Part shown: piece after piece, positions 1-6,056 of the stretch | Position numbering within the stretch: the stretch's first letter is position 1 | Layout: each line of letters starts with the position of its first letter | Assembly: GCA_001822215.1 (NCBI GenBank) | Contig: MHQD01000015.1 | Coordinates: 1-15,796 of the forward strand | Reading direction: 5' to 3' | Length of the DNA: 15,796 bases | Source: Candidatus Sungbacteria bacterium RIFCSPHIGHO2_01_FULL_50_25 | Lineage (GTDB): Bacteria > Patescibacteriota > Minisyncoccia > Sungbacterales > HO2-52-23 | The notes under the pieces: generated by a model | What the model saw: only the letters and a program-made list of their open reading frames with translations | Told to the model about the DNA's origin: nothing | The model's database searches: none | Translations under genes and position numbers: made by a program

Positions 1-14
1 CTTATGATCGACAC

Positions 15-38
15 AAAAGCCGCCTGCGGGCGGCTTTT
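15..38 (-). terminator. Bidirectional intrinsic terminator after the receiver-domain gene
   Basis: Stem AGCCGCC/GGCGGCT with loop TGCG, flanked by an A-run on the left and a T-run on the right, so it can terminate in both directions. It lies about 24 nt past the stop of the minus-strand receiver gene and is its natural terminator. It could also end a plus-strand gene located left of the window. Confidence 0.8.
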
Positions 39-61
39 TCGAGTTCGCTTACGGGCGTATG

Positions 62-652
62 TCAGCAGATTATCCGTACACGGAATTTGTCGGGTTCCGA
101 GGTCGCCTCGAGTTCCAACACCACTTCTTCTCCCGGCGCGATCTGGCAGGACGCGCCGCTCTGCCGATTCAATGCTTCGATGAGCTGGCCTGCGGAGAAT
201 CGATCGGGCGCGACAAAGATTTTGAACTTTTTGTTAACCCCAAGAATGACATTAATCCGCCGCGCCACTTCTGCGGGCGTCGTAAACCCCTGGATAATAA
301 AATCGGAAACCCCGAGAGACTCTGAGCGCTTTTTATCCTCGTCAAGGCCGCGGTGGGATGAAACCGCTGTGGAAATTTTTGCCAAACGCGGATCATCTCG
401 CATTTTTTCTATAAGCGCAAACCCATCCATGCCGGGCATCTTGATTCCCGTAAACACGATGTCGGGAAGTGACTGGCTTTCTTGAAGCATTTTGAACGCG
501 GTCTCTCCGTCAGACGCAACCTCAACATCAAACCCGTTCGTCCGAAATACGGATGAATACGTCCCCAAAAGAAGCTGGTCGTCGTCCACGATAAGTATTT
601 TTTTCTTGCGGGAGGGCGGTGCCCCTCCGCCTGATCCTGCCTCTGTATTCAT
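62..652 (-). CDS. Degenerate receiver-domain (response regulator-like) protein
   Basis: 196 aa, starting at the ATG at 652 rather than at longer upstream in-frame ATGs. That start sits just before the receiver core, and a -10 box lies exactly 6 nt upstream of it. Residues ~17-140 follow the CheY fold: ILIVDDDQ (acidic pair D23-D25), PDIVFTGIKMPGMDG, and a final DFIIQGFTTPAEV. The residue at the usual phospho-acceptor Asp position is Gly69 (codon GGA), and the conserved Lys before Pro-Phe is Gln121, so phosphorylation is unlikely. Residues ~141-196 form a short C-terminal extension that I do not recognise; it is not an obvious DNA-binding or output domain. It is divergent from gpmI with a 61-64 bp spacer, and is followed by a terminator. 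Family membership is clear. A phosphorylation-independent adaptor role is inference. Confidence 0.85.
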   Translation of the reverse strand: MNTEAGSGGGAPPSRKKKILIVDDDQLLLGTYSSVFRTNGFDVEVASDGETAFKMLQESQSLPDIVFTGIKMPGMDGFALIEKMRDDPRLAKISTAVSSHRGLDEDKKRSESLGVSDFIIQGFTTPAEVARRINVILGVNKKFKIFVAPDRFSAGQLIEALNRQSGASCQIAPGEEVVLELEATSEPDKFRVRIIC

Positions 653-658
653 AGCTCC

Positions 659-687
659 ACTATACCCACTCCGCCACCCAAGAGCAA
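659..687 (-). promoter_or_regulatory. Promoter of the receiver-domain gene, predicted leaderless
   Basis: Minus strand: -35 TTGCTC (687-682), 17-nt spacer, -10 TATAGT (664-659), then exactly 6 nt before the ATG at 652. A start site 7 nt past the -10 would be the A of the ATG, so the mRNA would lack a leader. A GGAG lies inside those 6 nt, too close to act as a normal Shine-Dalgarno. Confidence 0.6.
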
Positions 688-704
688 TCCGCGGCAGTAT
701 CGTA

Positions 705-710
705 TATAAT
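705..710 (+). promoter_or_regulatory. Consensus -10 box of gpmI, predicted leaderless
   Basis: Perfect TATAAT, followed by GTAATG and the ATG at 717. The second of two adjacent ATG codons would be at +1, the same 6-nt spacing as in the divergent gene. No good -35 is visible at 16-18 nt, so the -35 contribution is weak. Confidence 0.6.
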
Positions 711-716
711 GTAATG

Positions 717-2309
717 ATGGAACGTACAAAAGACGCCCGGCACAAGCCGCTTCTTTTCATCATTCTCGACGGATTTGGCGTATCAAGCGAAAAAGCGGGG
801 AATCCGGTGATGGAAGCGCGCACGCCGACCATTGATTACCTCTGGGAGAATTTTCCTGCGGCAACACTCCAGGCCTCCGGCATCGGCGTGGGGCTTCCGT
901 GGGGGAAAGCCGGAAATTCCGAAGTCGGACACCTCACGATAGGCGCGGGGAAAATCATTTACCACCATCTCCCGCGGATTGAAAACGCAATCCACGACGG
1001 TTCGTTTAACAAGACCCCGGCGTTTGAGGCCGCGCTTCGACACGCGAAAGCGCACGGGTCGCGAATTCATATCGCGGGCCTCTCCGGACCCGGATCGGTC
1101 CATAGTTACCGCGATCACCTCTACGCCCTCATCTCGCTTGCGGAAAAAAGCGGCGTCCGGGAAATATACGTCCATGCATTCACCGACGGGAAAGACTCGC
1201 CGCCGAATTCAGGAGCGCGCTTTCTCGAAGACCTTGAGAAACGGATCGCGCTCGAATGGCCCCATGCGCATATTGCGACCGTCATCGGCCGCGCGTATGC
1301 AATGGATCGCGACGAAAACTGGAGCGCGACAGAGCGCGCATACGCCCTCATGACCGCCGGAAAGGGCGAAAGGAAAGCACGCGCATCGGCGTACATAAAA
1401 GCGTCATACGAAAACGGGATTACCGACACGTTTATAGAGCCGGCGGTTATCGGAGAAGGGGACGGCGCGCAAAAAGGGATTATTCGCGACGGAGATGCGG
1501 TCATTTTCTTTGATTTTCGCGAAGACTCCTTGCGCCAAATCGTATCGTCGTTTGTTCTTGACGGATTCGACAAGTTCGAGAGGAAGAAATTAGACGGCCT
1601 TTTCGCCGTTACAATGACGGAATACAAGAAGGGTCTCCCGGCTGAAGTTGCGTTTCCGCCGCTCGATGTTCCGCTCCCGCTTGCAAAAGTGCTGGACAAC
1701 GCGGGCATGTCGCATCTCCACATCGCGGAAACCGAAAAATATGCGCATATAACCTATTTCTTAAACGGCGGGGAAGAACGGCCGTTCCCCCGCGAAGAGC
1801 GCATCTTGATTCCGTCGCCGGAAACATCTCACTTTGACGAAACGCCTGCGATGCGCGCGCGAGAAATTACGGATGCGATCATCGAGCGCTACTATGCCGA
1901 AGATGTCATTATCGCGAATTACGCGAATGCGGATATGATAGGCCACTCTGGGAATTACCAGGCGGCGGTAAAAGCCGTCGAGGTCCTCGATGAGTGCCTC
2001 GCGCGGCTTCTCGACGAGGTCATGAAGACCGATGGCGTCATGGTAATCACGTCCGACCATGGCAATATCGAACTCAAACGAAACACCCAAACAGGAGAGA
2101 AACTTACGGAGCACTCTTTAAACCCGGTTCCGTTTTTTGTCGTCGCGCGCGATTTTAAACTCCCCAAGCCACGGACAGAGAGAGATGTCATGCGGGCAAG
2201 GTCAGAGACAAAAGGCATTTTGATAGACGTTGCGCCCACCATACTCGATATCCTCCATATAGAAAAACCAGAGGATATGACCGGTAAAAGCATACTTCGC
2301 TCGCTCTAA
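717..2309 (+). CDS. gpmI: 2,3-bisphosphoglycerate-independent phosphoglycerate mutase
   Basis: Interconverts 3- and 2-phosphoglycerate in glycolysis; a cytosolic, Mn-dependent enzyme of the alkaline phosphatase superfamily. About 530 aa, close to the usual 510-550. Visible motifs: LDGFG with the metal-binding Asp near residue 18, GKAGNSEVGH with the nucleophilic Ser at ~68, HAFTDGKDSPPNSG, GRAYAMDRDENW, and C-terminal SDHGN and EHS metal ligands. The reading frame stays open upstream to 492, but that extension lies across the divergent gene and its promoter, so I reject it. The start is ATG 714 or 717; I chose 717 because the TATAAT ending at 710 places +1 there. No terminator precedes the strong promoter that begins 9 nt after the stop, so gpmI transcripts probably run to the terminator at 2521-2539. 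Confidence 0.96.
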   Translation: MERTKDARHKPLLFIILDGFGVSSEKAGNPVMEARTPTIDYLWENFPAATLQASGIGVGLPWGKAGNSEVGHLTIGAGKIIYHHLPRIENAIHDGSFNKTPAFEAALRHAKAHGSRIHIAGLSGPGSVHSYRDHLYALISLAEKSGVREIYVHAFTDGKDSPPNSGARFLEDLEKRIALEWPHAHIATVIGRAYAMDRDENWSATERAYALMTAGKGERKARASAYIKASYENGITDTFIEPAVIGEGDGAQKGIIRDGDAVIFFDFREDSLRQIVSSFVLDGFDKFERKKLDGLFAVTMTEYKKGLPAEVAFPPLDVPLPLAKVLDNAGMSHLHIAETEKYAHITYFLNGGEERPFPREERILIPSPETSHFDETPAMRAREITDAIIERYYAEDVIIANYANADMIGHSGNYQAAVKAVEVLDECLARLLDEVMKTDGVMVITSDHGNIELKRNTQTGEKLTEHSLNPVPFFVVARDFKLPKPRTERDVMRARSETKGILIDVAPTILDILHIEKPEDMTGKSILRSL

Positions 2310-2317
2310 TGCCCGAT

Positions 2318-2346
2318 TTGACAGAACATGTGCCGCTTGATATGAT
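2318..2346 (+). promoter_or_regulatory. Very strong sigma70-type promoter for the candidate RNA gene
   Basis: Perfect -35 TTGACA (2318-2323), optimal 17-nt spacer, -10 TATGAT (2341-2346) preceded by an extended -10 TGA. The predicted start is about 2353. Together with the secE promoter it is the best-matching promoter in the window, and no convincing ORF follows it. Confidence 0.75.
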
Positions 2347-2352
2347 AGATCC

Positions 2353-2539
2353 GTTATTGAGAGTTCGATAGGATAACTTTTGAAAATTACTCTCTGATGC
2401 GACACGAATGTGATCAAGCAAAAACGCATTTGGGATATAACGATTATGAGGATTAAAAAGTGTTCATCTTCTTCTCGGCTGACAGTACTTCGCAAAGAGG
2501 CTATCGGCCTCTAGTCGGTTCCCCGCACTGCGGGGTTTT
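2353..2539 (+). ncRNA. Candidate ~187-nt structured RNA of unknown class, or long rny leader
   Basis: This occupies most of the 312-bp gap between gpmI (stop 2309) and rny (start 2622). It is bounded by a very strong promoter and an intrinsic terminator and has no convincing ORF. By hand I can draw GTTAT (2353-2357) with ATAAC (2437-2441), GAGAGT (2359-2364) with ACTCTC (2389-2394), and ATGCG (2397-2401) with CGCAT (2425-2429), which together make a three-way junction. A firm hairpin AGAGGC/GCCTCT (2496-2512, loop TATCG) follows, then the terminator. GTTAT could instead pair with ATAAC at 2373-2377. I see no match to tmRNA, RNase P, SRP or 6S RNA signatures. The short stems could arise by chance; the promoter-terminator pair is the stronger evidence. 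A regulatory leader of rny is the main alternative. Confidence 0.45.
2521..2539 (+). terminator. Intrinsic terminator between the candidate RNA and rny
   Basis: CCCCGC (2521-2526), loop ACT, GCGGGG (2530-2535), then TTTT. It lies 82 nt before the rny start codon, so it either ends a separate RNA and the gpmI transcript or acts as an attenuator in front of rny. Confidence 0.8.
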
Positions 2540-2621
2540 CCTCATTTCTTTTTTCTTGTAACCCAATAATTTTTCATCTTGATCGCAGACGAGCCGCATC
2601 CTCGGGTCTTTTCTCTTTTCT

Positions 2622-4151
2622 ATGATTACAAGTACAACCATTGCCGCGGCTTCAATCGGCATCGCGGCGGGAATCGCGATCGGGTATCTCCTGCGCCAGC
2701 TCATCGCGGCCCAAAAAAAATCTTCTATCGAGGCGAAATTGCGGAGGCTCGTCGAGGAATCGAAAACCGAAGCAAAAGAAACGCTTCTTGATGCGAAGGA
2801 AAAGGCGGCGAAAGTAATAGACGACGCGAAAAACGAAGAAAAAGACCGCACGAGCCAGATCAGGCGTCTCGAAGAGCGGATTATTGAACGCGAACAATCC
2901 ATCGACAGGCGCGCGCGCGACTTCGATAAAAAAGACAAGGAGCTTGAAGAGCGGATCGAACGGGTAAAAGCCGCAAAAGCGGAACTTGAAGAAATAAAAG
3001 CAAGATCGCTTACAGAGCTTGAACGCGTGTCCGGACTCTCAAAAGACGAAGCGGTCCGGGAAGTCATGGCGCGCGTCGAGCGGGATCACACGGAAGACCT
3101 GATGATCCGGACTAAAAAACTCGAGCAGTCCGGCATGGCGGAGCTCGAAAGAAAGGCGAAGGGCATCATCACTACGATCATCCAGCGCCTCGCAACGCCG
3201 ACAACGTCGGAAGTGACGACGACCGCAGTCGCGCTCCCGTCGGAAGACCTGAAAGGAAAAATCATCGGCCGCGAAGGAAGAAATATCAAGACCCTTGAGC
3301 GCGCCGCGGGGGTTGAGGTCATCGTTGACGACTCGCCGGGCTATATCATCATCTCGTCGTTTGATTCTGTGAGGCGCCAGATCGCAAAGACCGCGCTTGA
3401 AATGCTTATCCAGGACGGACGGATCCAGCCCGCGCGAATCGAAGAAACCGTAGAAAAAGCGCGCGAAGAAATCGAAAAGCAGATCCACGAAGCGGGAGAA
3501 AAAGCCGCATACGAGGTGGAGATTTTTGACTTGGATCCGCGGCTCCAGACGCTCTTGGGACGGCTGCGCTTCCGCACAAGCTACGGACAGAATGTTCTCC
3601 AGCATTCGATTGAAATGACGCATCTTGCGGGTATGCTCGCCTCTGAAGTCGGGGCCGACGTCGCGATAGCGAAGAAAGGCGCGCTTCTTCACGACATCGG
3701 AAAAGCGGTGGACCACGAAGTCACGGGAACGCACGTTGAAATCGGCCGGCGGATTTTGCAGAAATTCGGAGTCGATGAAAGGGTCATCAAGGCGATGCAG
3801 TCGCATCACGAGGAGTATCCGTATGAGACGCTTGAATCGATTATCGTGCAAACCGTTGACGCGATATCGGCATCCCGCCCGGGAGCGCGGCGCGACTCCA
3901 TAGAAAACTATTTAAAGCGCCTCGAGGATCTCGAAAAAATCGCGAATTCGTACGAGGGAGTTGAAAAATCATACGCAATCTCCGCGGGCCGCGAGATACG
4001 CGTGTTCGTAACGCCGGAAAAAATAAATGACTTCCAGGCGCACGACATGGCGCGCAAAATCGCCCAGCAAATCGAATCAGAACTCAAATATCCGGGAGAG
4101 ATCAAAATTGCGGTTATCCGCGAAACTCGGGTAATAGAATTCGCAAGATAG
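2622..4151 (+). CDS. rny: Ribonuclease Y
   Basis: Membrane-anchored endoribonuclease that starts bulk mRNA decay in bacteria lacking RNase E. 509 aa, a normal length. The N-terminal membrane segment is residues ~6-25, followed by a long charged coiled coil (~30-185). The KH domain carries GKIIGREGRN (212-221). The HD domain has HSIEMTHLAG (328-337) and the catalytic LLHDIGKAVDHE around H357-D358; the C-terminal RNase Y domain ends in KIAVIRETRVIEFAR. The ATG follows a pyrimidine-only tract (TCTTTTCTCTTTTCT) with no Shine-Dalgarno and no clear promoter of its own, so expression may depend on read-through of the terminator at 2521-2539. Identification is firm; the expression model is inference. 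Confidence 0.97.
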   Translation: MITSTTIAAASIGIAAGIAIGYLLRQLIAAQKKSSIEAKLRRLVEESKTEAKETLLDAKEKAAKVIDDAKNEEKDRTSQIRRLEERIIEREQSIDRRARDFDKKDKELEERIERVKAAKAELEEIKARSLTELERVSGLSKDEAVREVMARVERDHTEDLMIRTKKLEQSGMAELERKAKGIITTIIQRLATPTTSEVTTTAVALPSEDLKGKIIGREGRNIKTLERAAGVEVIVDDSPGYIIISSFDSVRRQIAKTALEMLIQDGRIQPARIEETVEKAREEIEKQIHEAGEKAAYEVEIFDLDPRLQTLLGRLRFRTSYGQNVLQHSIEMTHLAGMLASEVGADVAIAKKGALLHDIGKAVDHEVTGTHVEIGRRILQKFGVDERVIKAMQSHHEEYPYETLESIIVQTVDAISASRPGARRDSIENYLKRLEDLEKIANSYEGVEKSYAISAGREIRVFVTPEKINDFQAHDMARKIAQQIESELKYPGEIKIAVIRETRVIEFAR

Positions 4152-4161
4152 ATTTGTTCTC

Positions 4162-4189
4162 GTTACCAGTTACCGATAACTAGTTACTC
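4162..4189 (+). repeat. Tandem heptamer GTTACYN, four units
   Basis: Units GTTACCA, GTTACCG, ATAACTA (degenerate) and GTTACTC run without gaps from 4162 to 4189. They fill most of the 39-bp gap between rny and the CYTH gene and end 1 nt before its first ATG. The same heptamer GTTACCA is in both arms of the inverted repeat at 5909-6012. Confidence 0.6.
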
Positions 4190-4190
4190 A

Positions 4191-4703
4191 ATGATGAAAG
4201 AAATCGAGCTCAAATTCCGAGTCGATGATTTTTCGCCCATCCGAAAAAAACTCCGCGTGCTCGGAGGAAAATGTCTGTGGAAAGGGAAAGAGGAAAACTG
4301 GTTTTACGATCGGAAAGACAAATTCCTCAAAAAAAGCGGGAAGCTTCTTCGCATAAAGAAAATGGGCGACGTGCGACTGACCCTAAAAGCAAACCACCTA
4401 AGAATAAAAGGGATGAAAGTGCAGGACGAATACCAAACCGCACTCGATAGACCGGATGAAATGATAAAAATCCTTTCCCATCTCGGGTTTTTGCGCATGT
4501 CAGGGTATACGAAATACCGGGAACATTGGAAACTCAAAAATGCATGGGTAGAACTTGATACCATAAACAAGGGAGAAAAATTTGTTGAAATAGAAGGCGC
4601 GAGAAAACAAATACAATCGCTTGCACGCATATTCGATCTCGATTTTAAACAAAGTACCGCAGAAACCTATGGAGAATTAATCCGCCCTCGACTTAAATAT
4701 TGA
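4191..4703 (+). CDS. CYTH-domain protein (CyaB/ThTPase-like triphosphate tunnel enzyme)
   Basis: 170 aa, full length for a single CYTH domain. The family signature ExExK is at the N-terminus (E4, E6, K8 in MMKEIELKF). Alternating basic and acidic strands follow, as expected for the triphosphate-binding tunnel: RIKK, RLTLKAN, DEYQT, YTKYREHW, WVELDTI and KFVEIEG. Family members hydrolyse thiamine triphosphate or inorganic triphosphate, or act as class IV adenylate cyclases; sequence alone does not choose between them. The start is ATG 4191 or the adjacent 4194, with no Shine-Dalgarno. It follows rny by 39 bp with no terminator between, so co-transcription is possible. Confidence 0.85.
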   Translation: MMKEIELKFRVDDFSPIRKKLRVLGGKCLWKGKEENWFYDRKDKFLKKSGKLLRIKKMGDVRLTLKANHLRIKGMKVQDEYQTALDRPDEMIKILSHLGFLRMSGYTKYREHWKLKNAWVELDTINKGEKFVEIEGARKQIQSLARIFDLDFKQSTAETYGELIRPRLKY

Positions 4704-4707
4704 AAAA

Positions 4708-4736
4708 TTGAGAAAATTGGTATATATTAGTATATA
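4708..4736 (+). promoter_or_regulatory. Promoter of tRNA-Phe, with an inverted repeat over the -10
   Basis: -35 TTGAGA (4708-4713), 17-nt spacer, -10 TATATA (4731-4736), about 67 nt upstream of the mature tRNA. A perfect inverted repeat GTATATA/TATATAC (4720-4726 and 4731-4737) overlaps the -10. This may be an operator or simply an AT-rich coincidence. Confidence 0.5.
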
Positions 4737-4809
4737 CGTCGCGGTAGCGAAGTGGGCGAAAAATTACCAATCATTCCCCGGGATTCTTCTTTTGAACCCC
4801 ACACAAAAA

Positions 4810-4881
4810 GCCGGGTTAGCTCAGCGGTAGAGCGCTGCCCTGAAGAGGCAGGCGTGCCCAGTTCGACTCTGGGACCCGGCA
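4810..4881 (+). tRNA. tRNA-Phe(GAA)
   Basis: Complete 72-nt cloverleaf: acceptor GCCGGGT/ACCCGGC, D arm GCTC/GAGC, anticodon stem CTGCC/GGCAG, loop CTGAAGA with anticodon GAA, T arm CCCAG/CTGGG with loop TTCGACT, discriminator A. CCA is not encoded. Position 37 is G, whereas bacterial tRNA-Phe normally has A37. A membrane-protein ORF begins 19 nt after the tRNA, so the two probably share a transcript. Confidence 0.95.
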
Positions 4882-4900
4882 TGACACATTTGCACAAATT

Positions 4901-5380
4901 ATGGAACACGCAAAAAAAGTAAGCCCAAAAGACGTATTCCTGCATCTTCTCACAACCATTGCGCTTTATGTGAGCGCGGGAAGTTTTATCGCACTTTTGT
5001 TCCAATACATCAATATCCTGTATCCCGATGTCCTTGAATATAATGCATATACCCGCGAATCCGCCCTTGGAATTATCCGATGGTCGATTGCATCTCTCAT
5101 CGTCATTTTCCCCGTATATATAGGGACGAGTATTGCGCTCAATAAAAATTACCGGAAAGAACCGGAGAAACGGAATCTCCGCATAAGAAAATGGCTCACC
5201 TATTTTACGCTCTTTGCCGCGGCCGCAATCATCATCGGCGATGTCGTAACCCTTATCTATAATCTTCTGGGCGGCGGACTTACGACTCAATTTATGCTTA
5301 AAATAGCCGTTGTTCTCTTTGCCGCAGCGTCTGTATTTTATTACTACTTCTGGGGCCTCAAGCGCCATAATATCGAATAA
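4901..5380 (+). CDS. DUF5671-type four-helix membrane protein
   Basis: 159 aa with four hydrophobic segments at ~11-40, 56-80, 98-122 and 130-151, joined by short charged loops (RKEPEKRNLRIRK between helices 2 and 3). The N-terminal pattern PKDVFLHLLTTIALYVSAGSFIALL matches, from memory, the DUF5671 membrane proteins frequent in Parcubacteria; the function is unknown. It starts 19 nt after tRNA-Phe without a Shine-Dalgarno or promoter of its own, so its mRNA 5' end may be made by tRNA 3'-end processing. The next gene starts 2 nt after its stop, indicating a shared transcript. Confidence 0.75.
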   Translation: MEHAKKVSPKDVFLHLLTTIALYVSAGSFIALLFQYINILYPDVLEYNAYTRESALGIIRWSIASLIVIFPVYIGTSIALNKNYRKEPEKRNLRIRKWLTYFTLFAAAAIIIGDVVTLIYNLLGGGLTTQFMLKIAVVLFAAASVFYYYFWGLKRHNIE

Positions 5381-5382
5381 CC

Positions 5383-5868
5383 ATGCTGCCCGAAACCGGA
5401 ATGAAATATTTCATATATGCAATCATCGGAATCGTCGTGATCTCTGTGGTGGGAGGTTTTTTTATTGTCGGCTCGCCGTTTGAAGAGCGAATTCGGAGGT
5501 TTGATAAAAAACGCGTCTCCGATCTCCAATTTGTTCAGTCAGAAATCATCACCTATTGGATAAACAAGCAAAAACTGCCGGAAAGACTTTCGTTGCTGAA
5601 GGATGACATTAGAGGAGTAGTAATTCCGCGGGATCCGGAAACCGGCGTGGAGTATGAATATGCTATTCTTGAAGAAAAGAAATTTGCGCTCTGCGCCGTA
5701 TTCTCGCGCCAAAATTCCGCCCTTGAACCAACAGCGGCGCGCCCCATATCAGTTCCGTACTACGAAGGAGAAAACTGGGAGCACGGCACAGGACGGGTGT
5801 GTTTCGAACGAACCATTGACCCGGATATTTATAGGCCGAGAAGCAAAGAAATACCCGCGCAAGATTGA
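5383..5868 (+). CDS. Small membrane-anchored protein with DPETGVEYEY motif
   Basis: 161 aa from ATG 5383, or 155 aa from ATG 5401, which would put the hydrophobic segment MKYFIYAIIGIVVISVVGGF at the very N-terminus. One membrane anchor is followed by a soluble domain, predicted outside the membrane, with two cysteines (in FALCAVF and RVCFERT). The sequence PRDPETGVEYEYAIL resembles the C-terminal motif of pseudopilin-like proteins of Parcubacteria. The N-terminus lacks a recognisable prepilin peptidase site, so I would not call it a pilin. It is coupled to the upstream DUF5671 gene (2-nt gap) and followed immediately by a strong terminator. Function unknown. Confidence 0.7.
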   Translation: MLPETGMKYFIYAIIGIVVISVVGGFFIVGSPFEERIRRFDKKRVSDLQFVQSEIITYWINKQKLPERLSLLKDDIRGVVIPRDPETGVEYEYAILEEKKFALCAVFSRQNSALEPTAARPISVPYYEGENWEHGTGRVCFERTIDPDIYRPRSKEIPAQD

Positions 5869-5870
5869 TC

Positions 5871-5908
5871 AAAGAAAAACCCCCGGCATGCGTCGGGGGT
5901 TTTTCTTT
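5871..5908 (+). terminator. Strong bidirectional terminator after the membrane-protein pair
   Basis: Perfect 15-bp stem (5871-5885 with 5894-5908) made of AAAG, five A, five C and G, with its complement ending in a T-run; loop GCATGCGT. It begins 2 nt after the stop codon at 5868. Confidence 0.92.
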
Positions 5909-6012
5909 ACCCCGTTACCATAAGGCCGCGGGCGGGGAGCCCGATGATAAATGACGTCAAGTCGCGAAGCGAATAGATAAAAGCCGCAGCCGGAAGGCCG
6001 TGGTAACGGGGT
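5909..6012. repeat. 104-bp element bounded by perfect 12-bp inverted repeats
   Basis: ACCCCGTTACCA (5909-5920) is the exact reverse complement of TGGTAACGGGGT (6001-6012). A second stem GGCC/GGCC (5924-5927 with 5996-5999) continues it inward. Inside are hairpins CGGGC/GCCCG (5929-5943) and TCGC/GCGA (5962-5972). The element directly abuts the terminator on the left and overlaps the tRNA-Gly -35 on the right. It could be a structured RNA, a MITE-like or REP-like repeat, or an extended transcription barrier. No clear target-site duplication is visible. Confidence 0.6.
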
Positions 6013-6040
6013 TTACTTACGCACAGAAAAACGATACAAT
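6012..6040 (+). promoter_or_regulatory. Promoter of tRNA-Gly
   Basis: -35 TTTACT (6012-6017), 17-nt spacer, -10 TACAAT (6035-6040). The predicted start is near 6047, 10 nt before the mature tRNA. The -35 overlaps the last base of the inverted-repeat element. Confidence 0.65.
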
Positions 6041-6056
6041 GGAGCTCACCTAAAAC

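Noticed and set aside
492..716. N-terminal extension of gpmI
   Set aside because: It overlaps the divergent receiver gene, has non-homologous sequence, and precedes the promoter at 705-710.
2188..2495. Minus-strand ORFs of 77 and 97 codons over the gpmI 3' end and the intergenic gap
   Set aside because: No recognisable sequence, mostly antisense to gpmI, and a strong plus-strand promoter lies within them.
2501..3067. 188-codon Ser-rich minus-strand ORF
   Set aside because: Shadow of the RNase Y coiled coil: low-complexity Ser/Arg from GA-rich codons on the other strand.
4727..5368. 213-codon minus-strand ORF across tRNA-Phe and the DUF5671 gene
   Set aside because: It contains GPRVELGTPASSGQRSTAELT, the familiar artefact from reading the complement of a tRNA. 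It is antisense to a convincing membrane protein.
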